Shown piece after piece: positions 19,245 through 29,081 of a DNA stretch of 64,000 nt. This stretch comes from Stentor coeruleus (taxonomy: Eukaryota > Ciliophora > Heterotrichea > Heterotrichida > Stentoridae). How positions within the stretch are numbered: position 1 is the stretch's first letter; each line of letters opens with the position of its first letter. Where the stretch lies: positions 1 to 64,000 of the forward strand of contig MPUH01000031.1 of NCBI GenBank assembly GCA_001970955.1. Direction: 5' to 3'. The translations under genes and the position numbers were made by a program. The notes under the pieces were generated by a model, which had not been told where the DNA came from, ran no database searches, and worked only from the letters and a program-made list of their open reading frames with translations.

Positions 19245-20552
19245 TTAAAGAAGTGAGTTTTTCCAGAATACAGCCGCAAAACCGATTTTCCCTTGGATGT
19301 TGATGATTGTTAAGATTACTATAAGCCTATGTTCCTGGTCTATATCGAACCAAGTCTAAATATTATATACATGTCCAAAAAAATAAAGCCAGAAAAGATC
19401 GTAGAATTGGCTGAGGATTACAGAAGTTGTTAATACTCTATAGTAAATTTGTCTTTGGGTTAAAGTTATATGCCAAGCTAGGGCAATAATACCTACTGTG
19501 AGCTATATAATAATTACATTAAAAAAGTCAGGACGAAGAAAACAGGTCAAAAGGCTTAGAAACACATAGAGGAATATAGAAAATTTTAAAGCTCGTGGCC
19601 AACGGACTTCTTCGCCAAAGGTTTTTTTAGTGAAATCATCAAGTTGTTTTGCTAGATGCAACTCAGCTTTTTTAAGCCTTGGACTATAAATAAACCAGTT
19701 TGGTGAATTGCCTGTAAAAGGCATCATTAAGTTGTCATGCCTATTTTCTAAATCTTCTAATTGTTTTCGCTGTTTGGTCAATAAGCTTTCATAATAAGTA
19801 AGTAACCTTTCTAAATAGTCGATTTTAACTTGTACCCATTGGATGATCATATGTAAAAACCCAGCTAAACGTGTTTTGTCAACTAGTTTAAAATTCTCTT
19901 CATGTGGGTCTTCATCTTTTAACATAAGTAATGGTATTGAAACTTTACCAATACAAGCAAGGTTTTTCATTTTCTCATGTTCCCAAAGCTCAACAAGTAA
20001 ATCACTATTACTTACTGGGTTAAATGTAAAAGTTTCTTCCCATACCCCAAGGCTACCAATAACTGGGTTTGTCGTTACTTCCCATTCATCACAAATTACC
20101 CTTACAACAAGTTGTTTCTGACTTTTTATATCTGTTTTTTTCACTATTACTGTTAAAACATTATCATCTTCTGGAATTTTATTAGCTTTTGCTTCTATGT
20201 ATTGCCTCCTTGTTTGAGTTACTTTAATACTTTCATCTCGTATCTGCTTTTTCAGCATGTCAATCTGAGATTTTAAAGCTGTTTCTGTTTGATAATATCC
20301 TGTGACGAAATCTTCTATTGTTAATTTGTCTGATCTTTGTAAAGAGACGTTGATGAAAATCTCATCGAGTAAGGCTGGGTCGAAAGTTTTTCCTGATTTT
20401 TGGGTTAGAAAATCTTGAAGTTCTTGGAAGGTAAAGTCAGCTTTGCCGGATTTTGTTATTTCATTTAGGGCGCCACGGATTTGTAAGAGACGATCTTGTT
20501 GAGATGGGGTTGTAGAGCGCATGCGCACGTGAGAACTGAAGTCTGCACTCAT
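19245..20552 (-). CDS. EF-hand/C2-domain protein with C-terminal membrane segments; two 15-nt introns
   Basis: Starting at MSADFSSHV, the first 90 residues look like an EF-hand-type helical pair (LNEITKSGKADFTFQELQDF). A coiled linker follows, then a C2 domain (LTVIVKKTDIKSQKQLVVRV, WEETFTFNPVSNSDLLVELW, IGKVSIPLLML) with few Asp ligands, so calcium binding is doubtful. After a coiled coil comes a membrane segment (FSIFLYVFLSLLTCFL). Removing GTAATTATTATATAG (19503-19517) continues the frame as LTVGIIALAWHITL; removing GTATATAATATTTAG (19356-19370) extends it to IVILTIINIQGKIGF and a TAA at 19245-19247. The result has about four membrane helices. An upstream ATG at 20598-20600 would add 16 residues; the lower one sits in a better leader context. 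Function is not known. Confidence 0.75.
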
Positions 20553-20600
20553 TTTTTTGTGTTTGTGATTATAATAAAAGGAAAATTTTAATTTTTTCAT

Positions 20601-21276
20601 AAGGTTTTCGAGTATGATGAAGTGTTTATTTAAAGGGAATTTAGTGTGTGTTAGGATAAGTTAAGAGGAATTGTTGAAGATGGTTTTTTAGGAAGATTTC
20701 AGTTAGTGTTAGGATGAAAATGTTTGAGATTTTTTGATGATGTATGAGATAGATTTTACCCTTTTTATTAGGATTTTGCATGATTTAAAAGTTGTTAAGT
20801 TTTGTTTTGAAGGGGTTTTTATGGATTAATGAGATTTTTTATGGTTGATGAAGGGTTTTAAGAATGATTTTTGTGATGAGATTGAAGATTTTAATAATAA
20901 AGAAAGGTTTTGATGCAAAGATATATAGGATGATGTTTGGATTGGATTTGTGTAAGACTTGATTTAAAATATGGATAAAAAATTATATAGACAATTCAGG
21001 AATTATTTGTTAGTTTGAAATGGTTAGAGTATTTTTATATGGTCAAACTAGGGAATAGAGTTGATTACTGATATAATTTTTTTTATTTCCTTAAGTGTTG
21101 TAGATTTACTTTATATTTTCTTTAAATTATTCTATAATATAATTTTTTCCAAATAAAAATCTATTTCAAATAAAACTCTTAAGCAAAATCCTATACCAAG
21201 CCAAAAAATATTTCTCACCTTCTCCAACAAATCCAATAAAAAATTTTTTAATACTTAAATATCTTATCCATCATAA
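20601..21276. other. Divergent promoter region with a composition switch
   Basis: This 676-nt region separates two divergently transcribed genes. From 20601 to about 21060 the plus strand is G-rich and C-poor, and from about 21120 to 21276 it is C-rich and G-poor. Each half is therefore G-poor on the strand of the gene it precedes. No discrete element recognised. Confidence 0.6.
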
Positions 21277-22533
21277 ATGTCTCTTAAAGATTATGAAATA
21301 TTATCTAAACTAGGAGAGGGCGCATACAGCATCGTTTTAAAAGTCCGACGTATTTCCGACAACAAAATTTACGCACTAAAAAAAGTTCGTCTAAGTAGAC
21401 TCAAAGAAAAAGAAAAACGTAATGCTCTAAATGAAGTTCGAATCCTAGCATCAATTCATCATAAAAATATTATATCATATAAAGAAGCTTTTTATGATGA
21501 TGAATCTCAATCATTATGTTTAGTTATGGAATATGCTGATGCAGGGGATTTATTTCAGAAAATTCAATTCTATCAAAAAAAAGGAACTTATATGAGTGAA
21601 AGGTTTATTTGGGGATTAATTATACAAATGGCTAGAGGTATTAAGGCACTTCATGAGTTAAATATTGTTCATAGGGATTTAAAAAGTGCAAATGTGTTTT
21701 TAACGACTGACGGGAAAATTAAAATTGGTGATATGAATGTATCAAAAGTAGCTAAGGGATGTTTAGAACATACACAAACTGGAACACCTTATTATGCTAG
21801 TCCTGAAGTATGGAAAGATGTACCTTATGATTTTAGAAGCGATCTTTGGAGTTTTGGTTGTGTGATTTATGAGGCTATATGTTTAAAGCCCCCTTTTCGT
21901 GCAGAAGACATGCAAAGCCTTTTCAAAAAAGTGACCAAAGGCGAGTACATTCCAATCCCCCGAACTTTTTCCCAAGACCTTCACCAAATAATTTCACATC
22001 TTTTACAAATCAACCCCAGCAACCGTTTAACCTGTAACCAAATTCTCCAACTTCCTTGTATACAAAGTTATTCTATCGACATTATTGGCGAAGAAACCGA
22101 AAATCTTCTTTTAAAAACCATAAATTTTCCCACAAAAATAAGCAAAGTGATAGAAAATCTCCCCAGACCTAATTTTGAAACCACAATACGGGCAAATAAC
22201 AAAAGCTTAGTCTTACCACAAATGGGTACAAAAAGTACTGTTATTAGAGATATTTCAGTACCTCCATTAAAAACTCATCAGAAACGTGAAAATTCAGAAA
22301 AGTCTCTGGATTTTTTGAAAGAATATAGGAAAATTATTTTAAAACAAAACTATGGAGCTTTACAGTTACCTAAAGTTAGATATCCATTTCAGAATATTGC
22401 CTCTGGGAAATGTATAAATGGAAAAGCTCAGAAGGAGTTTACGATTGTCCCAAGGATTAAGTCGGAGAAAATATCGAGGAAACCAAGTACGAATAGGACT
22501 ATTGCGATTGGGTATAAACCTTCTGATAATTAA
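21277..22533 (+). CDS. NEK-family protein kinase
   Basis: A 418-aa protein with an N-terminal kinase domain (residues 5-265): GEGAYSIV loop, YALKK with K35, HRDLKSANVFL catalytic loop, GTPYYASPEVW activation-segment end and DLWSFGC. The DFG motif is GDMNVSKV, a form common in protist NEKs, where the metal-binding Asp is kept, so activity is expected. The overall NEK signature (DYEILSKLGEGAYS, MEYADAGDLFQKI) is clear. The C-terminal 150 residues are basic and carry no named domain. NEKs regulate cilium length, basal bodies and mitosis, and are greatly expanded in ciliates (family knowledge). No intron seen. Composition shifts abruptly to C-rich near 21885 inside the gene. Confidence 0.93.
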   Translation: MSLKDYEILSKLGEGAYSIVLKVRRISDNKIYALKKVRLSRLKEKEKRNALNEVRILASIHHKNIISYKEAFYDDESQSLCLVMEYADAGDLFQKIQFYQKKGTYMSERFIWGLIIQMARGIKALHELNIVHRDLKSANVFLTTDGKIKIGDMNVSKVAKGCLEHTQTGTPYYASPEVWKDVPYDFRSDLWSFGCVIYEAICLKPPFRAEDMQSLFKKVTKGEYIPIPRTFSQDLHQIISHLLQINPSNRLTCNQILQLPCIQSYSIDIIGEETENLLLKTINFPTKISKVIENLPRPNFETTIRANNKSLVLPQMGTKSTVIRDISVPPLKTHQKRENSEKSLDFLKEYRKIILKQNYGALQLPKVRYPFQNIASGKCINGKAQKEFTIVPRIKSEKISRKPSTNRTIAIGYKPSDN

Positions 22534-22639
22534 ATTAATAGTTTTTTGTAAAAAAAAAATTTTAGATAAGAGAAGTTTGGTTAGAAAATGGGTTATTAAG
22601 TGATTTTGGTTAAGGTTTTTATGTCAGGATTTGATATTA

Positions 22640-24817
22640 TTACTGTAAATTCAAGCAGGTCTTCCAGAACTCAGCCTCTTTAGCATAATAGTTCTTCTGC
22701 GAGTACACTAAATCCTTTATCGTCAGATCCAAATGTTCACTCTTAGCAGAATCAAACGTCAAATTCTCCTTAATCACATTTTCCTCAATCTCAGTCAAAG
22801 TTTTATTATACTTATCAATTGTATCTTGTGTTGACTGAATCTCACTCAAATACCTCGCTGCCGTATCTTCATCTGAACTAGACTTATGTTTGCCTAATTT
22901 TCTAGTTATCAAAGTTTGTAATTTACAACATTCCTCAACAGTTATCTTATAAGTATTCAAAGCTTCTTTCAATCCTTCCAATCTCAACTGTTCCTCTTTA
23001 ACTTCCAAAGAAAGTCTAGTCAAATCCTGTGAATTATTTCTTGTAAGTGTTTTAAAATCATTTAAAAAATTCGAAAACTCATTACTAATCTTCATACTTG
23101 ATACAATTTTATTACTTTCAATAGAAATCTGTGACCAATGAGAAAATGAGCCTGAAAAAGTTTGTATTGGCGCTTCAAGTCTTATAAGTTTTTCCTCAAT
23201 TTCCGACATTTCCTTACTAAAAGGGACAATTTTCTGCGAAAAAATAATCTGGAACTTGTTTTGCACCAATGCAAAAACTTTATCTACTGCATCTTCCAAA
23301 CTCCGATATTCCTGATATTCTTCAACAGCTTCAGCTTTAGTTTTTTCTTTATCAAATTTTTCATTAGCTGTTTGTGTGAATATTTTAAAAGCTATAGACA
23401 AGCCTAATATTGGATGTTTGGCTATAATATTAAGATATTTTTCCATTTGTAGCCTTCTTTCTTCAATGAATTTTTCATCAGTGTTTTTAATGAGTTTTTT
23501 ATCAGGTCTTGAAGGTATAATAAACCCTTTGTATTTAGATGAAAGTTGATAATGCATCCAATCAAGGTCACTAAAACGTCTTTTAACAGTAAAGATTTTC
23601 CCTGATATTCTTGTTACTATGGTGTATATATAATAAGAACTACTTCCTAACCAACCTGAGGTTATAAGCACAGGGTTTTCTACTGTTATTTGAGAATCAC
23701 GTGAAGATGATGATTTAGGTGGGGTGATTTCTTCAGGTATTTTATCAAGTAAGGACTTGTAAATTTTAGGTAAAGATGGAACTCTAGGAAAAAGCTTAGG
23801 CTGAACTTTGATTTCTTCAACTGAAGGTTTAGATTCAAGGCTTGATGGAGATAAATTACTACTTTCTGGGAATTTAAAAGACTCACTTGATAAATCTTCT
23901 TGGATTAACTTGCGGATTGGCTTTTGGTCTAGAGGCTCTTTGATTTCAGGCTTTGGGGATGATGAGTCTGGATTTTCAGTAAAAGATGGGATGTCGTTTA
24001 ACATATCTTTTTTACTGATTATCGGCACAGGGAATATTGGTTTTTCATAATTGTCTTTATGTTCCAATTTGATATTCTCTATAGGTTTTTCTTGCAAGTC
24101 TACAATTGGAAAGTTTTTTAGTTTTTCTTGAGGTGTTATTATAGGGATTTCAATATTTGCTTCTAAAAATTTCTCTGGGTCTTTAGGTTTTTCTATAATT
24201 TGTTCAATGTTTTTTTTATTTTTGATGATCTGATCATTTTCTATATCCACATCTTCAAATTTCCCAAGCTTAGAAAAATTCACTTCCTGGCTCACTTGTA
24301 ACGGTATTGGCATGATATCTTTTTGCATTATAGATATTTCATTATTCAAATATTTTTTTTCTTCAATTTTCTCATCTTCTTTAACCTTTTCTTTTTCTAT
24401 AACTGGTATTCCTTGATTTTCTATAATTTTTTTATCTTCAACAGGTTTCCTTTCATCTTCATTAGGTAAAGAATTTCGGTTCGGAACATTTCGGCTTCGT
24501 CTTGCAAGAACATTTTGCTCAGTAAGATAATTTAGAGATGTTAATGGTTTACCTTGTTTTAAAGCACTACATAATCTCATTGCTGCCATAAAATTAGCCA
24601 GTTTTAAATAAGATTTATGCTCAGATACTAGGTTCCAAATAGTTGATAAATCATTTTCTTTAATTTTCAGCTGACGTAAAAACTGTGCAGCTGATTGACC
24701 ACTGAGCTCACGTTCGATTAAAGGACGTTTTTGTTCTGAGGTTATTTGATCGAATTCAATGGTGTAGTACTTTTTTTCTCGCTCTGTAAAGTTCAAAGAA
24801 TCGATCGGTGTTTCCAT
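22640..24817 (-). CDS. EH + PX domain protein, sorting-nexin-like
   Basis: A 725-aa protein. Residues about 8-95 form an EH (Eps15 homology) domain: LNFTEREKKYYTIEFDQI, GQSAAQFLRQLKI, LSTIWNLVSEHKSYLKLANF and MAAMRLCSAL, matching the EH order through the W-x-L(a/v) and EF-hand-like loop. Residues 100-380 are disordered, Pro/Glu/Lys-rich. Residues about 385-495 are a PX domain with YIYTIVTR, KRRFSDLDWMHYQL (RRYSDF-type PI3P site) and IIPSRPDKK. The rest is a long helical coiled coil resembling the BAR region of SNX1/SNX2. EH domains bind NPF peptides and PX domains bind endosomal PI3P, so endocytic recycling is likely (inference). Known SNX proteins do not usually carry an EH domain. Confidence 0.85.
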   Translation of the reverse strand: METPIDSLNFTEREKKYYTIEFDQITSEQKRPLIERELSGQSAAQFLRQLKIKENDLSTIWNLVSEHKSYLKLANFMAAMRLCSALKQGKPLTSLNYLTEQNVLARRSRNVPNRNSLPNEDERKPVEDKKIIENQGIPVIEKEKVKEDEKIEEKKYLNNEISIMQKDIMPIPLQVSQEVNFSKLGKFEDVDIENDQIIKNKKNIEQIIEKPKDPEKFLEANIEIPIITPQEKLKNFPIVDLQEKPIENIKLEHKDNYEKPIFPVPIISKKDMLNDIPSFTENPDSSSPKPEIKEPLDQKPIRKLIQEDLSSESFKFPESSNLSPSSLESKPSVEEIKVQPKLFPRVPSLPKIYKSLLDKIPEEITPPKSSSSRDSQITVENPVLITSGWLGSSSYYIYTIVTRISGKIFTVKRRFSDLDWMHYQLSSKYKGFIIPSRPDKKLIKNTDEKFIEERRLQMEKYLNIIAKHPILGLSIAFKIFTQTANEKFDKEKTKAEAVEEYQEYRSLEDAVDKVFALVQNKFQIIFSQKIVPFSKEMSEIEEKLIRLEAPIQTFSGSFSHWSQISIESNKIVSSMKISNEFSNFLNDFKTLTRNNSQDLTRLSLEVKEEQLRLEGLKEALNTYKITVEECCKLQTLITRKLGKHKSSSDEDTAARYLSEIQSTQDTIDKYNKTLTEIEENVIKENLTFDSAKSEHLDLTIKDLVYSQKNYYAKEAEFWKTCLNLQ

Positions 24818-25292
24818 TTTTTGTTAGTTTTTGATATATTTTTAGGCTTTTTGGATGGAAAAAGTACTTTTTTTAGAACTATGATAGAGTGTTTTGTTTG
24901 ATTAGGATAAATAGGATTATGTATTGATTAATTTATTAGATAGAAATATTACAATAGGAATTAATGTAGGAAAATATGTATAATACCCTTGGATTTATAT
25001 AGAAATGTATGTAGGAATATGAAGTTTCAAAGGAGGTGTAGTGAATAGAATAGAGAATTACTTAAAAATTGGTAATAAGTATAGGTAATTTGTTATATAA
25101 AATTGAAGACTGGCAAAATGATTTTGATATAAATGTAATAAATTTTGCTATGATAGTCATTCATAGAATTAAAATGCTATAGCACAATCTAATCATCCAT
25201 CAACAAGCATTAAAAACCCTAAACTTTTAATTTAAAACCTAAACATCCTGCAAAATAAACCCCATACAAAATATACAAAGTAAAAAAATAAC
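24818..25292. other. Spacer upstream of the EH-PX gene
   Basis: The plus strand is G-rich and C-poor from 24818 to about 25090 (G-poor for the minus-strand gene), then turns C-rich toward the end of the coiled-coil gene. No other feature. Confidence 0.5.
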
Positions 25293-26150
25293 CTAGTTTA
25301 GCTTTGCAAGTGTACCTTTAGACCCCATCTTGCTTTTAACCAAACTTTTCCTCTTACTTTTACACATTGTCGTTTTAAGCGAATTCCCCTTAACTTTTTT
25401 CGAAACCGAAAATTTACTACTAAAATTCATGTTTTCCATCGACATCAAACTCTCTGTTTTTTCTAATCTTTCCTTAAGTTTCTGATGTTTCTCAATACTC
25501 CCAATCAAAATCTCTTCAAGTTCATTTATCTTAACATTATCATCATTAAAACATTCCCCATTTTGCAATTTCTTAATATCTTCCATCAACTCATGATTCT
25601 CAATAACCTTCTTCTTATATTTTTCCTCTAACATCCTAATCTTATCTTCAATAACAATAATTTCATCAGAATCTTTAACCAATCTCTTTTTATCCAAATC
25701 ATTATCTTCATATTTCTGACTGATTCTACTAACCTCAATCTCATGTTCTTTTTTTAAATCTTTTAATTCATTAAGTAAATTCTTTTTTTCTTTATCAACT
25801 TCAGATAAAGTGTTTTCTAAATATTGAATTCTCATTGCTTGAGTTTTGATTTGTTGATTAAGATCGTTAATATTGTTTTGGAGTTCTTGGATTTTTTGAG
25901 TTTCTTCTGAAGTTTGTATTGGGGTTTCTTGTTGATTTCTTAGGTCAATTTCGGAAATACGTCTTATGATTTCTGAATTGCTTATGCTTGAGAGATCTCG
26001 TTCTGGTTTGAGGTCGTTGAAGAAAAAGTTTTCTTCCAGCATGTTTTTCCGTTGGAGATATTTCATTGTCACTGCTTTGGATTCTTGCATGATTTGACGA
26101 CTACGCATGATTGTATCTTCAATACTATTTGCTAGGTAGTTATTATCCAT
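25293..26150 (-). CDS. Coiled-coil protein, unknown function
   Basis: A 285-aa protein that I do not recognise. After about 50 residues containing MRSRQIMQESKAVTMKYLQR and LEENFFFNDLKPERDLSS, a helical coiled coil runs from about residue 75 to 235 with regular heptads (IQELQNNINDLNQQIKTQ). A basic tail of about 50 residues follows, with several Lys/Arg-Ser clusters. The N-terminal helix plus coil resembles the Golgi SNARE Bos1/GS27 start only superficially and no terminal membrane anchor is present. Likely a structural component. The ATG at 26148-26150 is first in frame. Confidence 0.75.
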   Translation of the reverse strand: MDNNYLANSIEDTIMRSRQIMQESKAVTMKYLQRKNMLEENFFFNDLKPERDLSSISNSEIIRRISEIDLRNQQETPIQTSEETQKIQELQNNINDLNQQIKTQAMRIQYLENTLSEVDKEKKNLLNELKDLKKEHEIEVSRISQKYEDNDLDKKRLVKDSDEIIVIEDKIRMLEEKYKKKVIENHELMEDIKKLQNGECFNDDNVKINELEEILIGSIEKHQKLKERLEKTESLMSMENMNFSSKFSVSKKVKGNSLKTTMCKSKRKSLVKSKMGSKGTLAKLN

Positions 26151-27318
26151 TTTATATAAAAATATTGTTTAAGGTTTTTATTGTTTTGGAGTGGAGTGGT
26201 GATGAAGAAGATTTTTTGAGGTTGGGATTTTTTTATAACCTCAAATATTGTAATACAACTAACCTCAGATTTATCTTAAAATTTACTTATCTTAATTGTT
26301 ATTATAACAAACCATGGCTTCACAGCTTAAGGATGTCTTTAATTGGTATTTAAAAATGAGCTAAAACTAATGTGTCCTACTCATCGGCAACAGAACAAAC
26401 TCTATAACTAAATTCATATCTGAAGTTTCTAAGCCATATCAATGCATAGTCCTAAAATTATCCAATCTTCTTATTATAGACACTCTTTACGTTTTCTAAT
26501 GCTTAGACATAAAAATCGGTAATATAACCTCAAAGTTTACACAGAAAACAATTTTCAAAGGACTTTAAATTTTATAAAATCCTCACTAAGCCCAGTATAG
26601 AAAATAATTATATCAATTTTATGATATTCAAGAATTAAGTAATCATAACTTATAGCAGGTTCTTTTATATACACTTTTTGAATTTGTTCATGAAGACATC
26701 TGATGTGTGTTATTTGAGTGAAAAATCGTTTTGATTTTATAGAAATGCTAGAAAAAAAGAATTAAATCAATATTCTCATATAAAAGTGTTATGATGACTG
26801 ATATTGAATAGCTTGAAAACCTTATAGCTGGGGTTGAATTAGAAGAATATTATACTAAAAACTTTGTATATGCTTGTCATTATCTGCTATATATGGTAAA
26901 TTTGAAAATAGTGAAATAAAATGAACTTTGAAAAATAGGGAAATTACACAATTTACAGCTTTTAAATAGTTGAGTTATTTAAAAATAAATCTTTAATGAT
27001 TGTTTACAATTATCGACAAGTTAACATTTGTAATTTGATGAAAAATTATTTGTTAAAAGTTAATAAGAGACATATAATTCCTAGGTTTACTGAACACCAA
27101 CTGAAATTGTCCCAAACAATCTGATTTTGCTATTAAAAAAGATATAATTAAATTGCCTACAGCATTACAAGAAATAATTCTAAGCATATAATAAATATAA
27201 AAAATACCAGAAACACAAACACAATCTTATTTTCATGCAAAACACATCTCATTCTAACAATCTGCTCAAAAAATCCTAATAAACTCTATTTCTTCTTCAA
27301 ATCTATTAATCTTCCTAT
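26151..27318. other. Spacer with two gene remnants
   Basis: Between 26374 and 26553 a plus-strand frame reads CVLLIGNRTNSITKFIS, SKPYQCIVLKLSNLL, a stop, then CLDIKIGNITSKFTQK. Between 26791 and 26910 another reads MMTDIE, a TAG, LENLIAGVELEEYYTK and NFVYACHYLLYM. Both look like former coding sequence interrupted by stops; neither family is recognised and no spliceable 15/16-nt segment repairs them. The remainder is plain AT-rich spacer. Confidence 0.35.
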
Positions 27319-28239
27319 CTAATGCTTAAGTTCAACAATAACTATTGTAGTATTGTCGCATCCAAGTCCACCACTTGACGCAATATCCGGTGCTAAGCAT
27401 CTGTCTAAAACATCTTCAACCACAGCATTCAAAGGTTTATTCTTTATCCTCTGGGCAACAAAATCCACACATTCCTGTGAAGTTAGCATATCCCAAACCC
27501 CATCACAAGCTAATACTAAAAACTGATCCCCTCTACCTATTTCCTCAATTCTTACATCAGGATAAGCACTGATCATTTGATCTTTTTGTGGTATACTAGT
27601 ATTTTTTTTATACTCTAAATCACCAATAGATCTACTAAGATTAAGATTTCCCATAACTCTTCCATCTTCAACAATACCCCCAGCTTTAATAATCCTATCT
27701 CTTTCTTGAGGTAACTCAGGTTTATGATCTTGAGAAAGTTCTATAGCTTTGCCATCACGACAAAGAATACATCTTGAATCTCCAGCATTAGCAACATATA
27801 AAGTGTTATTGACAAGTAATGAAACTACTGATGTACATCCAGCAACTAACATACTAGGATCAGCTTGAACTGGATAATTGTCTGGAAGGTCTTTAGCTAT
27901 ACGAATGACTTCTTTTAAACCATCTTGGGTCTTAATCAACTCATCCATACGTAAAAAAGTTTCTTTTAAAGCCTGTTCATAATTACGGTTCTGATATGAA
28001 CGGTTGCTGATGAGTTCTTGACAAAAATGCCGCGAAACGAACTCCGCAACTTCTTTACCTCCATGCCCATCAAAAACCCCAAATATCATTGACGTATCTG
28101 ATAAGGACAAATTTACTAATTTCGCATCTTCCATTGTATTTCTCCAGCCCTGCATCTCACAAGAAGCGCATTTGGCCCGAGCATTTTCACTTTGGCTAGT
28201 CTTTTTATCACGTATTGGAGAGGATAGATAAGGACCCAT
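27319..28239 (-). CDS. PP2C-type (PPM) protein phosphatase
   Basis: A 306-aa Ser/Thr phosphatase with the PPM motifs in order: EMQGWRNTMEDA (RxxxED), MIFGVFDGHGGKEVAEFV (metal-binding DGHGG), TSVVSLLVNNTLYVANAGDS, LSQDHKP, GRVMGNLNLSRSIGD, LACDGVWDMLTSQECVDFV and the closing GCDNTTIVIV. All metal-ligand Asp residues are present, so an active Mn/Mg-dependent enzyme is expected. The N-terminus MGPYLSSP resembles the MGxxLS myristoylation start found in ciliate and plant PP2Cs. No regulatory domain is attached. The cold-shock-domain gene lies 62 nt upstream on the same strand. No intron seen. Confidence 0.95.
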   Translation of the reverse strand: MGPYLSSPIRDKKTSQSENARAKCASCEMQGWRNTMEDAKLVNLSLSDTSMIFGVFDGHGGKEVAEFVSRHFCQELISNRSYQNRNYEQALKETFLRMDELIKTQDGLKEVIRIAKDLPDNYPVQADPSMLVAGCTSVVSLLVNNTLYVANAGDSRCILCRDGKAIELSQDHKPELPQERDRIIKAGGIVEDGRVMGNLNLSRSIGDLEYKKNTSIPQKDQMISAYPDVRIEEIGRGDQFLVLACDGVWDMLTSQECVDFVAQRIKNKPLNAVVEDVLDRCLAPDIASSGGLGCDNTTIVIVELKH

Positions 28240-28301
28240 TAGTATTTATAACCTTTAATCATAATTTTATCTGTATAATATTAGATTATCATATATAAAA
28301 C

Positions 28302-29081
28302 TTATGTTATTGGGAGTATTTGGATATTAACAGCTTTCCATTTCTCAACACCTTCATTGTTGATGTATTTTTTGATGTTAAACTCGAAATTAACGAGGAG
28401 TTTTTTATACACATCGTCTTTGAATTTTCTAAGATGTTGACCTGATATAAGAAGCTCATCTTCACAAATGAATGCGTCGAAGTCTTCGTTATCGATTTTA
28501 ATGAAACCAAAACGCTTTTGTAAGTTGTAGAACTTGAGTGAACCAGAAAAACGATCGTAGCTTATAGCTTCAGAGTTAAAAGTTCCTCGTTTTTCACGTT
28601 TTATATTTCCAGGACGTACAGGTGGCCTTTGTAATATTACTTGAGGCAGTTTAATAGGTACGAACCTGAGTTCACGTCTTACTTTAGATATTTCAGGCTG
28701 GTTTTCTTCTTCAGCTTGATTTTTATTGGATTTGTCTTTGTATGAGTCGAGTTTTGGTGACTTGCTAGGTTTTTGTGAAGCACTTTTTGATGCAACAGCT
28801 TGTTTTAAACATGAGATTTGTTCATCATCTTCTTCTTCAATTGTAATGATGTTGGCTAGTTTATGTAATTCGTTTAAAGAGACTTCTGAGTTAAAAAAAA
28901 AGTCATGCGATCTGGTTTTGCTGCTGTCTATTGGGCAGTTTCTTATGGCAAAACAGGATGGGGATTCTCCTGGAGATACTTTTGGTGATTGTTTACTGAG
29001 GTTGAATTTAAATATTGGAGAATTAGATGTGCCCAATATTTTTGGAGCTGAGAATGATGAAGACCAAGTGCTTTCCTGCAT
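28302..29081 (-). CDS. Protein with C-terminal cold-shock-type domain
   Basis: A 259-aa protein. The first 170 residues are disordered and Ser/Lys/Glu-rich. From about residue 178 comes SGSLKFYNLQKRFGFIKI, the strand-1 to RNP1 region of cold-shock domains (GxVKWFNxxKGFGFI), then NEDFDAFICEDELL and the final strands to KAVNIQILPIT. Cold-shock domains bind single-stranded RNA or DNA, so a role in mRNA handling is likely (inference). The RNP1 motif has Arg for the usual Gly (KRFGFI), and the loop region is longer than in bacterial Csp. A 62-nt gap separates it from the PP2C gene on the same strand. Confidence 0.75.
   Translation of the reverse strand: MQESTWSSSFSAPKILGTSNSPIFKFNLSKQSPKVSPGESPSCFAIRNCPIDSSKTRSHDFFFNSEVSLNELHKLANIITIEEEDDEQISCLKQAVASKSASQKPSKSPKLDSYKDKSNKNQAEEENQPEISKVRRELRFVPIKLPQVILQRPPVRPGNIKREKRGTFNSEAISYDRFSGSLKFYNLQKRFGFIKIDNEDFDAFICEDELLISGQHLRKFKDDVYKKLLVNFEFNIKKYINNEGVEKWKAVNIQILPIT

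Noticed and set aside
26281-26350. A GTATTTAAAAATGAG segment as a 15-nt intron in the 26.3 kb remnant
   Set aside because: Its removal leaves an immediate stop and does not join coding frames.
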